The notes: a model not told the origin generated them from the sequence alone. A stretch of 36,540 nt of DNA from Wolbachia endosymbiont of Cylisticus convexus (GCF_003344345.1 NZ_QPIP01000004.1:1-36540); one strand, 5' to 3'. Positions 18,486-27,576 are shown, counted from the stretch's first letter. Translations and numbers: made by a program.

Positions 18486-19254
18486 AAAAATTTATTATTC
18501 AAACTTAATTGTTCAAAACCTGAAGGATTATATACTTTATGCAACGAATTTATCCAAGTGGGAAATACATGATAGATTTGATAACATTATATTTACAATA
18601 AATGGTACTAGGGAGTCATTATTTAATTTTGTGTTTTGTGAAGATCAATGTACTGAGCTTTCTATATGGAGAACTCTAGATTATCTCAGAGTAAGAAATA
18701 TAGAAGCAACATGGGTAATGGACTCACGTCTAAAAACAAGAGATATTTTAGAAAAGTATGAAATAAAACACGTTAGCACACCAAAAAAAGCTTTACTTAA
18801 TATGAAAAATTATTTTTTACCTGCTGATGCTGTTCCGAATTTGAGATTGAATATTGTAAATAGTAGTGAACTCTTAGAACAGTTAGATTTGTACACTTCT
18901 AAAATTTTTTATCATAACGTTGGAATTGTCAGCACATTTTTTCGCCGGTTATCAAATTATGATAATAAGAGCTCAGGATTGAGATTTTTTCTTGTAAAAT
19001 TAAATAATGAAATTATTGGAACATGCGGTCTTTATATTCAAGACAGCGTAGCTGGTTTTTATAGTGATGGGGTTTTGCCAACTTATAGGGGTCATGGGTT
19101 AGGTACTCAAATTGTTTTAGAAAGAATAAAGATAGCTAAGCAACTTGAATGCAAATATGTAGTAGCACATTGTATGAAACCTTCTGTAAACCTTTACAAG
19201 AGGTTAGGTTTTCAGATGTTGGGCAACCTTTATCTATATACCTCTTCAGTATAA
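18475..19254 (+). CDS. GNAT-family N-acetyltransferase
   Basis: A 259-residue protein. The C-terminal half (about 165-255) is a GNAT domain: VAGFYSDGVLPTYRGHGLGT holds the acetyl-CoA pyrophosphate loop (R-G-H-G-L-G), followed by the helix IVLERIKIAKQ and the motif-B NLYKRLGFQ. The first 160 residues have no motif that I know and may form a second, non-catalytic GNAT-like fold. Substrate unknown. The ATG at 18475 overlaps the end of pgpA by 11 bases, so the two are probably co-translated. Confidence 0.85.
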   Translation: MQDKKIYYSNLIVQNLKDYILYATNLSKWEIHDRFDNIIFTINGTRESLFNFVFCEDQCTELSIWRTLDYLRVRNIEATWVMDSRLKTRDILEKYEIKHVSTPKKALLNMKNYFLPADAVPNLRLNIVNSSELLEQLDLYTSKIFYHNVGIVSTFFRRLSNYDNKSSGLRFFLVKLNNEIIGTCGLYIQDSVAGFYSDGVLPTYRGHGLGTQIVLERIKIAKQLECKYVVAHCMKPSVNLYKRLGFQMLGNLYLYTSSV

Positions 19255-19302
19255 TTTCTTTGCTGAGCAGTTGCAAGTTTTTACGTTCGTTTTAACAGCG
19301 CT

Positions 19303-20439
19303 ATGTTTTTTTTGTATGAAGTAGTTTTAATATTAATTCTAATATTCTTCTTTTTCTCATATTCTAAATTAAAAATTAGTAATAAAATTAAGGACTTACA
19401 ACATCAAAATGTTATCATAAATAATTTAATAGATACTGTAAATGATGGATTTTATATTTGGGATGCAAAAAAACGTATAGAAAAGTTCTCTCCCAATTTA
19501 CTAATTTTGCTTAACACTGTTTTTTATTCGTTTAATGAGTTTGTAAATTTTTTTGAGCAATCAGAAAGCTTAATTAAAAGCTTTGCTGAGGCAAAGGAAA
19601 TAAATAAATCTTTTACTCTAGATTTAAAGTCAAAAGACAGTGAGGTTTATTGTACATGTTATGGTAGAAGCATAATAGATTACTCTAATAACGTGATTGG
19701 TGTGTTATTATGGATAAGGAATATCTCAGATTATAAGATAAAAGCTAACGAACTTGAGTTAGAAAATAGTAAGCTTATGCGAGAAGTGGAGAGCTATAAA
19801 AAAGTTTTTGACTCTTTACCATTTCCAATACTGAAGTGCAACAAGAATGAAAAAGTAAGGTTTTATAACTTATTTTATGATAAATATATAGGCAGCTCTA
19901 AAAAATTTACTGTTGCGAGTGGCTCCTATAACGTAAAACCAGGAAAGTGTGTAATAACTTACAAGAACGAACCTAAGGTTTTTAATTTTGTTAAAGTTCC
20001 AATACAAAATTCTAGTAGCATGGTAATGTATGGAAAAGATGTTAGTGATGAAGAAAAATTACATACTGAGCTAAACAATTGTTTGGCTGCACAAAAAAGT
20101 TTGCTTGAGAAGTTATCGATTGCTGTAGCGATATATAGTAAGAATCAAGAGTTAAAATTTTATAATAATGCTTTTATAAAAACTTTTCAGTTTGACCCAA
20201 AATTTTTGGCATCTGACCCAACTTATCACGAGGTTATGCTTTACCTACTCGAATCTAAAAAGCTTTTAGGAAAAGAGGATTTTCAAACTATTAGTAAACA
20301 AAGACATGAGTTGTTCAAAAGATTATTTGAATCATATGATGAAACAATGCATTTCATGAATGGAAGAACGTTTAGAGTATTAACAATACCCTACGCTTCA
20401 GAGGGTTTACTATTTTCTTACGAAGAGTGTAAGAAATAA
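19303..20439 (+). CDS. membrane-anchored PAS-repeat protein without kinase domain
   Basis: A 378-residue protein. One N-terminal membrane helix (about 3-22) is followed by a short coiled coil and three PAS-like segments: about 40-135 (DTVNDGFYIWDAKKRIEKF), 150-235 (VFDSLPFPILKCNKNEKVRF) and 255-370 (LSIAVAIYSKNQELKFYNNA). The arrangement and the last segment resemble the sensor part of DivL-type kinases of alphaproteobacteria, which control CtrA. The HisKA and ATPase domains are absent: the frame ends at 20439, 3 bases from the convergent sdhB stop. It could be a stand-alone sensor/adaptor or a truncated kinase. No start other than the ATG at 19303 is needed. Confidence 0.75.
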   Translation: MFFLYEVVLILILIFFFFSYSKLKISNKIKDLQHQNVIINNLIDTVNDGFYIWDAKKRIEKFSPNLLILLNTVFYSFNEFVNFFEQSESLIKSFAEAKEINKSFTLDLKSKDSEVYCTCYGRSIIDYSNNVIGVLLWIRNISDYKIKANELELENSKLMREVESYKKVFDSLPFPILKCNKNEKVRFYNLFYDKYIGSSKKFTVASGSYNVKPGKCVITYKNEPKVFNFVKVPIQNSSSMVMYGKDVSDEEKLHTELNNCLAAQKSLLEKLSIAVAIYSKNQELKFYNNAFIKTFQFDPKFLASDPTYHEVMLYLLESKKLLGKEDFQTISKQRHELFKRLFESYDETMHFMNGRTFRVLTIPYASEGLLFSYEECKK

Positions 20440-20442
20440 TGC

Positions 20443-21231
20443 TCAAACTCCTTCTCTCTCTACCATGAGCTGTTTTACTTTTGCTATCGCTCTTGCTGGA
20501 TTAAGCCCTTTCGGACAGGTTTTTGTACAGTTCATTATTGTATGACAACGATACAACTTAAATGGGTCGTTTAAAGAATCAAGTCTTTCTCCTGTCTTAT
20601 CATCACGACTGTCGGCAATCCATCTGTAAGCTTGCAGTAATATTGCTGGCCCTAAAAATTTATCACTATTCCACCAATAGCTTGGGCAACCAGTCGAACA
20701 GCAAGCACATAGTATACAATCAGACAGACCATCTAATTTTTTTCTATCTTCAGGAGATTGAGGATATTCTTTATTCGGCAGGGTAGGTTTGTCTGCCTGT
20801 AACCAAGGCTTAATTGATTTATATTGCTCATAAAATTGGCTTAGATCTGAAACTAGATCCTTTACTATAAACATATGAGGTAGTGGATATATTTTTATTT
20901 CACCTTTTATATCACATATAGATTTAGTGCATGCAAGAGTGTTGGTACCATCTATATTCATTGCACAAGATCCACATATCCCTTCTCTGCAAGAACGTCT
21001 AAAAGTTAAGGTCGAATCTATTTCGTCCTTTATTTTTATTAATGCATCAAGTACCATAGGACCACAATTATCCATATCGATAAAAAATGTGTCTACTCTT
21101 GGATTTTTATCATCATCAGCAGACCAACGGTAAATTTGAAATCTTCTAATATTTTTTGCTCCAGTAGGAGTAGGATAAATTTTGCCCTTTTTATTAACTT
21201 TAGAATTCTTTGGCAAAGAAAACTGAACCAT
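20443..21231 (-). CDS. sdhB: succinate dehydrogenase iron-sulfur subunit
   Basis: A 262-residue subunit of respiratory complex II, which passes electrons from SdhA FAD to ubiquinone in the inner membrane. [2Fe-2S] ligands: CREGICGSC with a later C in TLACTK; [4Fe-4S]: [12 protein letters not shown]; [3Fe-4S]: [19 protein letters not shown]. All ligands are present and the length is normal. The other sdh genes are not in the window. The ATG at 21231 starts the conserved sequence region a little way in. Confidence 0.97.
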   Translation of the reverse strand: MVQFSLPKNSKVNKKGKIYPTPTGAKNIRRFQIYRWSADDDKNPRVDTFFIDMDNCGPMVLDALIKIKDEIDSTLTFRRSCREGICGSCAMNIDGTNTLACTKSICDIKGEIKIYPLPHMFIVKDLVSDLSQFYEQYKSIKPWLQADKPTLPNKEYPQSPEDRKKLDGLSDCILCACCSTGCPSYWWNSDKFLGPAILLQAYRWIADSRDDKTGERLDSLNDPFKLYRCHTIMNCTKTCPKGLNPARAIAKVKQLMVEREGV

Positions 21232-21286
21232 ATTGCTTACCTTTTACAGCTAAAACCCCTTTATTTGTAAATAACATATTTTGGTA

Positions 21287-21745
21287 TTATCTACCATACT
21301 TTTCCTTTTCAAATTCAAGCAAAGCTAAAATCCTATTTTCTAAATTCTTCATTATAATTTCCTCATCTTCTTTTTGATGATCATAGCCAAGTAAATGCAA
21401 TAATCCATGAACTAACATGTGTGCAGTGTGAGTAAGGATGGATATACAGTACTCATGAGACTCTCTTTCTATTGTATCTATTGCAATTGCTATGTCCCCT
21501 AGATCACATTCACTAGATAATTGTTCGCATAGAAATGATAGTACATTAGTTGGCTTATCTATTTTTCTAAACTTAAGATTAAGTTGATGTAGCAAGTTAT
21601 CATCAGCGAGAGCTATTGATATATTTGGTTTATAGTGATCTATTTTTAATTCTTTTAGAGAAGCATTAATAATATTTAATACAAAACTCTCTGGGTCCTC
21701 CGTAATACTATGCCACCTCTTATCAAGAATATTTACTTCTAACAT
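21287..21745 (-). CDS. ybeY: YbeY endoribonuclease / rRNA maturation factor
   Basis: A 152-residue zinc-dependent single-strand endoribonuclease acting in 16S rRNA 3'-end processing and ribosome quality control. The metal-binding motif is complete: [15 protein letters not shown], preceded by LGDIAIAI and KPTNVLSF. The ATG at 21745 is preferred because homologues begin near this point; a start 84 bases further upstream (21829) adds residues with no family similarity and reaches towards a repeat. It is in line with sdhB. Confidence 0.93.
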   Translation of the reverse strand: MLEVNILDKRWHSITEDPESFVLNIINASLKELKIDHYKPNISIALADDNLLHQLNLKFRKIDKPTNVLSFLCEQLSSECDLGDIAIAIDTIERESHEYCISILTHTAHMLVHGLLHLLGYDHQKEDEEIIMKNLENRILALLEFEKEKYGR

Positions 21746-22102
21746 GAATAACGCACCAGAAAGGACATTATCCCATAACTTGACATTGAAACCCAAAAAA
21801 GAAGAGTTATAGACCATCGTATCATACATACAACTATATGAATATTGTACACTAGAAGGATGTCATCCCAGTGCCCCGACACTGGGATCCAGGAATTCTG
21901 ATTAGATATTAGGTGAGTGAATATAAAAGCTATATTAAAACACAACATTTTTAATGTGGTTGCATTACAGGTGGATTCCAGTGTCAAGCACTGCTTTGTG
22001 TTTGATGCAAAACCGGCTAATGCACTGCCTTCGAAACAAACATTCATACGGCTGTACGTTACGTGCTGAGGTAATATCGTTTGGGAACCGAAACAACAGG
22101 TA
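21746..22102. other. intergenic region with palindromic repeat remnants
   Basis: About 357 bases between ybeY and the EVE gene. It contains an inverted pair of repeat arms (21859-21892 and 21972-21993). The stretch 21994-22100 resembles longer dispersed Wolbachia repeats that I recall as giving spurious small ORFs. Overlapping open frames exist on both strands, but none has a recognisable domain or start signal. Confidence 0.5.
21859..21993. repeat. palindromic repeat pair upstream of ybeY
   Basis: The left arm GATGTCATCCCAGTGCCCCG continues to ACACTGGGATCCAG (21859-21892) and contains a perfect small hairpin CCCAGTG ... CACTGGG. The right arm TGGATTCCAGTGTCAAGCAC (from 21972) is its inverted relative. 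The spacing of about 135 bases is similar to the copy in hscA (110 bases). Confidence 0.75.
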
Positions 22103-22501
22103 TTACACATCACTCATCCTCATTATTTCATTCCATTCAATTTCCAAAACTGGGGCAATTGATAAACGTGATTGTTTTAATATAGCCATATTTTTCAAAA
22201 GTGGGTTTTGTTTTATACTGCTTAACGTTACTTGGTTATTTAAAGGTTTCAAAAGCTTTACATTCACTAATCCAAACTTAGAATCATCAACTTGATAGTA
22301 TTCTTTTAATACCTCAACTATTCCAAGTATAGCTCTCTCTTTGCCTGTGTGATAAAAAAACGTAAGATCGCCTAATTTCATAGCTCTCATGTAATTTTGA
22401 GCTTGATAATTACATACACCATCCCACTGCGTCACCTGCTCCTTTTCCATTTTTTGCCACGAGTATTCGCTTGGTTCTGACTTGAGTAGCCAAAATTGCA
22501 T
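22103..22501 (-). CDS. EVE-domain protein
   Basis: A 132-residue protein made almost entirely of one EVE domain, a PUA-like fold found in THYN1 and in bacterial proteins thought to bind modified bases in DNA or RNA. Typical opening FWLLKSEPSEYSW, then WDGVCNYQAQNYMRAMKLGD, the TFFYHTGKERAILGIVEV strand pair and the C-terminal SRLSIAPVLEIEWNEI. Its ATG overlaps the restored ftsZ stop (TAATG, 22499-22503), so it should be translated right after FtsZ. Function in Wolbachia is unknown. Confidence 0.9.
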   Translation of the reverse strand: MQFWLLKSEPSEYSWQKMEKEQVTQWDGVCNYQAQNYMRAMKLGDLTFFYHTGKERAILGIVEVLKEYYQVDDSKFGLVNVKLLKPLNNQVTLSSIKQNPLLKNMAILKQSRLSIAPVLEIEWNEIMRMSDV

Positions 22502-23680
22502 TATTTTTTTCTTCTTAAATAAGCTGGTATATCATAAACATTACTGCCCCACTTAACTCCTTCGTTTGCTTGCTCAGTTGAAGCATATTCTTTTGTTTCT
22601 GATATTGGAATTTGATTGTAAGGCCATTTAAAATTTTTTCCTCTGGGGTCTTGCTTTGATTAACAGATGAATTGTCATTACAGCCATCAATGCCAGTTGC
22701 AAGAACAGAAACTCTAACTCTCCCCTCCATCGCCTGATCAAAAGTGGCACCAAATATTATATTTGCATTTTCATCCACTTCTTCACGCACTCTATTGGCT
22801 GCAGCATCAACCTCAAACAGAGTCATATCTCCACCGCCAGTAATATTAATTAATATTCCTTGTGCACCTTTCATTGACACATTATCAAGCAATGGATTAG
22901 ATATTGCAGCCTCTGCAGCGCTGATTGCCCTATCTTCTCCTTCTGCCTCTCCAGTACCAATCATTGCTTTACCCATCTCGCTCATTACTGTTTCTATATC
23001 AGCAAAATCAAGATTAATAAGTCCTGGCATGATCATCAAATCAGTTACTCCTCTGATGCCAATATGAAGAACATTATCGGCAAGTTTAAATGCATCAGCA
23101 AATGTAGTTTTTTCGTTAGCAATTCTAAATAAGTTTTGGTTGGGAATGACAATAAGTGTATCTACATATTTTTGCAACTCTTCAAGTCCAAGCTCTGCAA
23201 TGCGCATACGTCGCACACCTTCAAAACCGAACGGTTTAGTTACAACCCCAACAGTCAGTATCTTTTTTCTTTTGGTCCTTTATCTTTAACTGCAGCTCTT
23301 GCTTCTCTGGCTGCCTTTGCAATTACCGGTGCAGCACCTGTTCCGGTACCACCGCCCATTCCCGCTGTGATAAAAAGCATATGGCTATCTTTTATATGCT
23401 CCATAATTTCATCAATTGATTCTTCTGCTGCACCTTTACCAACATCAGGCAAAGCACCAGCACCAAGTCCCTTAGTTAAATTAATACCAAGTTGAATTTT
23501 TTTATCACACAATGACTTCTCTAACGCTTGAGCATCGGTATTTGCTACAACAAAATTTACTCCTTGCAAATTGGATTGGATCATGTTGTTCACAGCATTT
23601 CCACCAGCACCACCCACCCCCACAACGGTAATCCTTGGGTGCAATATGGGTAGATCTGGTAAACTAAGGTCAATTGACAT
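22501..23680 (-). pseudogene. ftsZ: cell division GTPase FtsZ, frame broken at two homopolymers
   Basis: FtsZ is the tubulin-like GTPase that forms the division ring. The first part (23255-23680) carries [13 protein letters not shown] and the GTP loop [13 protein letters not shown], then stops after GPKEKRY. The second part, open from about 23253, carries [20 protein letters not shown] and the T7 loop region [11 protein letters not shown] second break lies near 22634, after which the true C-terminus ([14 protein letters not shown]) reads in the original frame and stops at 22501-22503. One extra base in the 6-base run at 23263-23268 and one in that at 22634-22639 restores about 393 residues. 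Because ftsZ is essential, sequencing error is likely. The type here reflects the sequence as given. Confidence 0.93.
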
Positions 23681-23859
23681 GTAAATTACTCAAATTTAGC
23701 GAATTCACTTGATAACAAGTTACTGCTTTTTTAACAATATGCAAACATTTTTCATTTCGATATATACAAACAGTAAATAAGATTTACTTATTCTTAACAT
23801 TAATAGATGTAATAATTATGGGCTTTCAAATAACACTACTTAAGATGCAAAAAAAATTG

Positions 23860-23887
23860 TAAAAAAGGAACAGAGACCCGTTCCTTT
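23860..23887 (-). terminator. rho-independent terminator
   Basis: On the minus strand an 8-base perfect stem AAAGGAAC / GTTCCTTT with an 8-base loop runs into a T tract. It lies 18 bases after the stop of the small membrane protein gene and is the clearest terminator in the window. Confidence 0.88.
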
Positions 23888-23904
23888 CTGTTTTGTTGAA
23901 GTTA

Positions 23905-24360
23905 TTACATAGCTTCTCTTTTCTCTTTTCCTTTATATGCTTCAACTGCAACATCTTTTAATTTTGAGGCAATTTGATATGTTCCATAAAGAACAGCAGC
24001 TGCAGCAATTGTCATTATGGCACCTGCAACTATCTGACCAGCAACACCTGTTCCGATAAATCCAGGTAATGAAGCAGCTATTGCTTGATTTGTCCCAACA
24101 AAGTAACTGGCAGTCTTAGCAAGAAACCCAGAAGCTTCTGCTGCACTAACAAAGCCTGCTTTCATATGCATTGCTGTAAAGACAACACTTGCAACTGCAA
24201 CCGAAAATAATGCTGTTCTTAACTTATTATCCTTAATATACTGACCAGCTCCACTAGCAGCACCAGGAATTCCCCAGCATTTTCCAGCGTTTCTGAATCC
24301 TTCTGCAATAGCATGGGAGAAGCTCTCCCCATCTTTATATTTATAACTTGTTAATGGCAT
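23905..24360 (-). CDS. small multi-span membrane protein, family unknown
   Basis: A 151-residue protein that I do not recognise outside Wolbachia-like genomes. The N-terminal 45 residues are soluble and Gly-rich (GKCWGIPGAASGAGQYI). Three hydrophobic segments follow, at about 48-68, 72-98 and 100-128 (TGVAGQIVAGAIMTIAAAA), then a short charged tail ending KEKREAM. No signal peptidase site is evident. Its control signals are unusually good for this genome: TTGACA-17-TATATT promoter, AGGAG ribosome binding site and a strong terminator, so it is probably a separately transcribed, abundant protein. Function unknown. Confidence 0.75.
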   Translation of the reverse strand: MPLTSYKYKDGESFSHAIAEGFRNAGKCWGIPGAASGAGQYIKDNKLRTALFSVAVASVVFTAMHMKAGFVSAAEASGFLAKTASYFVGTNQAIAASLPGFIGTGVAGQIVAGAIMTIAAAAVLYGTYQIASKLKDVAVEAYKGKEKREAM

Positions 24361-24397
24361 AACTCTACTCCTAAAATATTAAAATTTCACTAAAGGT

Positions 24398-24426
24398 AAT
24401 ATATGGCAAAAAAAGCTGCCTGTCAA
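24398..24426 (-). promoter_or_regulatory. consensus sigma-70 promoter
   Basis: On the minus strand a perfect TTGACA (24421-24426) and TATATT (24398-24403) are separated by 17 bases, about 38 bases before the ATG at 24360. AGGAG precedes the ATG. It is the best promoter match in the window. Confidence 0.8.
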
Positions 24427-24436
24427 GTAAATTAAT

Positions 24437-25870
24437 TTATTTATATGTTCTTATTCTGTAATTCAGCACTTCTGCAATGTGTGCTCTTTTTATTTCCTCA
24501 CTTTTTGCAAGATCTGCAATGGTTCTTGCTACTCTTAATACGCGTGTGTAGCCCCGATTAGAAATATAATTTTCTTTCAGTACGTATTTTAGCAATTCTA
24601 ACCCTTCCTGATCTAGCTTAGTTAATGCTTCACCACTGACTTCTGCATTGCAACGAATATTCAATTTACTATAACGTTCAGCTTGAATTTTTCTAGCTGC
24701 TATCACTCTTTCTCTTATGGTCTTAGTACTTTCTCCTTCTGAAGAAATTTCAGGAGAGAGTATGTTGACATTTGGCATTTCAATGCATATGTCTATTCTA
24801 TCAAGCAAAGGTCCTGATATTTTATTTCTATAATCTGTGCCGCATTTTGGAGCTTTGTTGCACGATCTGCTTGCATCACCTAAATAACCGCACCTGCAAG
24901 GGTTCATTGCAGCTATAAGTTGAAAATTAGCTGGATAAGTAATGTGAGCATTTGCCCTTGCAACAGTAACTTTTCTATCTTCAAGTGGTTGGCGTAGAGA
25001 ATCAAGCACAAGCCTTGGAAATTCAGGTAGCTCATCAAGAAATAACACACCATTGTGAGCCATGGTGATTTCCCCAGGCTTTGCATTTTTCCTCCTCCTA
25101 TCATCGCTGGCATGGAGCATGAGTGATGAGGTTCACGAAATGGACGAGTTACTTTGAATGTTTTGCTACCGGCTTTTGTTATGCTGGAAATAATATTAAC
25201 ATCAATCATCTCCTGTTCAGTCAAATCAGGCAATAGCCCTATAAATCGCTTAGCAAGCATTGACTTTCCAGTACCAGGAGGTCCAACAAGAAGCATATTG
25301 TGCCCGCCTGTTGCTGCAATTTCAGCTGCTCTTTTTGCAACAACTTGGCCTTTGATATCTTTCATATCTGGAACCAACCTTTTTTCTTTGGGTGCAGCGC
25401 TATAGTTAAAAGTTACCGGCTGAATTGACTGCTCACCCTTAAAATGTCTGATAATATCGGTTAATTTCTCTATAGCCAGAATAGAAACATTCTTTACCCA
25501 TGAAGCTTCTACTCCATTTCCCCTTGGGCAAATTACTCCTTTATTTGCCTGTTTTGCATTGATTGATGTTGGAAGTACTCCTGAGACTGGTATGACTCTG
25601 CTGTCTAGTGCAAGCTCACCCATAATGATATAAGACTGAACTTTTTCAACTGGTATCACATTCATTACAACAAGTAATCCAACAGCAATAGCTAAGTCAT
25701 AATGGCTGCCTTCTTTTAGCAAATCCGCAGGGGAAAGATTAACTGTGATTCTTTTTGGAGGTAACAGCAGATTGATTGAGTTTAACGCTGCTCTGATGCG
25801 CTCTTTGGATTCTGCAACAGTTTTATCTGGCAATCCGACAATATTGACTGCTAGTACAACATTGCATAAT
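24437..25870 (-). pseudogene. comM: ComM/YifB Mg-chelatase-like AAA+ ATPase, frameshifted and 5'-truncated
   Basis: ComM is a hexameric AAA+ branch-migration helicase in recombination of incoming DNA. The 5' part starts at VNIVGLPDKTVAESKERI and includes NLSPADLLKEGSHYDLAIAV and Walker A LVGPPGTGKSMLAKRF. After EPHHSCSMPAMIGGG the frame breaks at a run of five bases (25086-25090); one more base would join it to NAKPGEITMAHNGVLFLDEL and the rest, ending at 24437. The first 30 or so residues of the family are missing: upstream the sequence becomes the serine recombinase gene. The truncation is therefore probably real (prophage insertion), while the internal frameshift may be a sequencing error. 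Confidence 0.9.
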
Positions 25871-27458
25871 TCTATTATGCCTATTTTGATCAAGATTTGC
25901 AAGATTTTTTATTCGAAATACTATGTATAAGTGGTTGTGATTGATTTCAATTTGATGAATCAACATTCTAATAATATTTTGTTTAGTCTGCCAATCCACT
26001 TGATCAAGCTTTGACTCAACGCTTGAGGAAAAGTTTTTCAAGCTATCTGTAACAAGGCTCAATTCTTGTTGTAATTTCTTTTGATCAAGTACTTTTTCTT
26101 TTTCCTCCTCAATTTCTTTTAAATGCTGTTTCATTGTTGTAATTCTTGGCTCAAATTCTTCTTGGCTTATAAACCCTTTGGCATAGCTATCAATAAATTT
26201 TTTGATACTTAATCTTAACTTACTTTCTTGCTTTTCACGTGTTTGATTATGTAGAGGTTTTTTGTTCTCTGATAATCTACGTTGATATTCATTTGCAATC
26301 CTATCTGGCTCTTTTAATATACTTTTGACTTCTTCCCATATAACTGCATCTAGTACATCAGTACGTATTGATTTATTATCACAGATTTTATTGCCATTAA
26401 ATTTGCTAGAGTTTGTACCAGAGCAACGATAGTAATAATATGTCGACTTTTTATAGTTAACATAGTTTGTACCACAATAAGTATATTGACAACGTTGGCA
26501 TACCATTAAACCTTGTAATAAATATGTTTCTCTTCTTTGCCGTACTCTTGCTCTTTGTCTATTTTCAGCTAGTTGTGTTTGCACTGAATCAAATAAATTT
26601 TCATTGATTATTTTTGGTACTGGAATATAAGTCCAGTTCTCTTTATCACTATTAAAGCGACCACTTTTGAGCTTGCCACAAGTTTCCTTTTTTTGATTTT
26701 TTTACTTGTGGTTTTGAGCATTTCTTAGTTTTACCATAAGCTGCTTGTCCTATATAAGCAGGGTTTTTTAACATGTTCCAAATAGTGCTTCTTTTCCAAT
26801 AGCTTTTCCCTGTTCGTGTTATTACCGGTATCTTATTCAGCCTATGTACAACTTCTCCTATACTTGCTCTTTCTTGACCAATCCAACTAAATATTTTACG
26901 CACTACATCTGCCTCTTCTTCATCAACCTCAAACTGAGCACTTCCTTCACCTACATGTTTTGCTATGTAGCGATAACCATAAGGTGCATTACTCATTACA
27001 CTTATACGGCCAGTTTTAGCTGCATGAAGTTTTCCCCTGCGATTACGTTCCATAATTTTTGCACGTTCATACTCTGCTACTAATCCTTGAATTCCTAAAA
27101 ACATATTAGATTCTGGGTTATCCTCAAATTTATGATTTAGAAAAATAACCTCTGACCCTGCTTTTCTAAACTCTTCGAGTAAGAGCGCTTGGTATGCAGA
27201 TTTCCGTGATAACCGATCAGGTGAATGAATGTATATCTTATCAATCTTACCTTCTGCTACTCTATCACGTAAACTCTCTAAGCCAGGACGTTCTAAGTTT
27301 GATCCACTGTAACCATTGTCAACAAACCTATGCTCATCTAGTAACTCATGTCCATCGCTACTAATGCGACGCTCCAGTTCTGCAATCTGACTCTCTATCG
27401 TATTCTCCTGTGCCTGTTGTCTTGATGAAACTCTTGCATATAAGCTTACCGTTGTCAT
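25823..27458 (-). pseudogene. large serine recombinase (phage integrase), one frameshift
   Basis: Integrates and excises the prophage by serine-linked strand exchange. The N-terminal resolvase domain (1-150) has the catalytic Ser in SLYARVSSRQQ and the DRLSRKSAYQALLLEEF block. The recombinase domain (about 170-265) contains APYGYRYIAKH and TIWNMLKNPAYIGQA. After the break come the zinc ribbon (CQRC ... CGTN ... YYRCSG ... ICDN), a long coiled coil and HQIEINHNHLYIVFRI. The frame shifts at the seven-T run 26690-26696; removing one base joins the two parts to about 545 residues. The ATG at 27458 has a perfect AAAGGAGGT site. The final residues before the 25823 stop run into comM sequence. Confidence 0.9.
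25850..25885. other. comM / prophage attachment junction
   Basis: On the minus strand the sequence changes here from the C-terminal coding region of the serine recombinase (ANLDQNRHNRIM) to comM (LAVNIVGLPDKT). The exact crossover cannot be fixed from one end; the second junction, with the first ~90 bases of comM, should lie beyond the right edge. Confidence 0.65.
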
Positions 27459-27576
27459 TTTCTTCTACCTCCTTTGTTTTACATTTCAATAATTGTTCAT
27501 AAGCATCTGCCAAATATGTATCTGCCAACCGATTAGGCTTATAACCCCAATAAATACCTAACTCTCCTTTTTGCAT
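27361..27576 (-). CDS. small leader ORF coupled to the recombinase
   Basis: A 71-residue ORF whose last 98 bases overlap the recombinase start in another frame. It has its own AGGAAG ribosome binding site 6 bases before the ATG, and the recombinase site lies inside it, so the two are arranged for translational coupling. It contains IYWGYKPNRLADTYLADAYE, which I do not recognise. Position next to the integrase is where a recombination directionality factor could sit, but nothing in the sequence proves that. Confidence 0.55.
   Translation of the reverse strand: MQKGELGIYWGYKPNRLADTYLADAYEQLLKCKTKEVEENDNGKLICKSFIKTTGTGEYDRESDCRTGASH
27467..27475 (-). promoter_or_regulatory. strong ribosome binding site of the recombinase
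   Basis: AAAGGAGGT on the minus strand, 8 bases before the ATG at 27458, is fully complementary to the core anti-Shine-Dalgarno sequence. It decides the recombinase start and lies within the upstream small ORF. Confidence 0.8.

Noticed and set aside
21739..22295. Overlapping 124- and 113-codon frames on both strands
   Set aside because: Both read through palindromic repeat arms; such frames arise from repeats and show no domain.
25850..25902. ComM with a novel N-terminus reading QILIKIGIIELCN
   Set aside because: These codons are recombinase sequence in another frame at the prophage junction, not a native ComM start.
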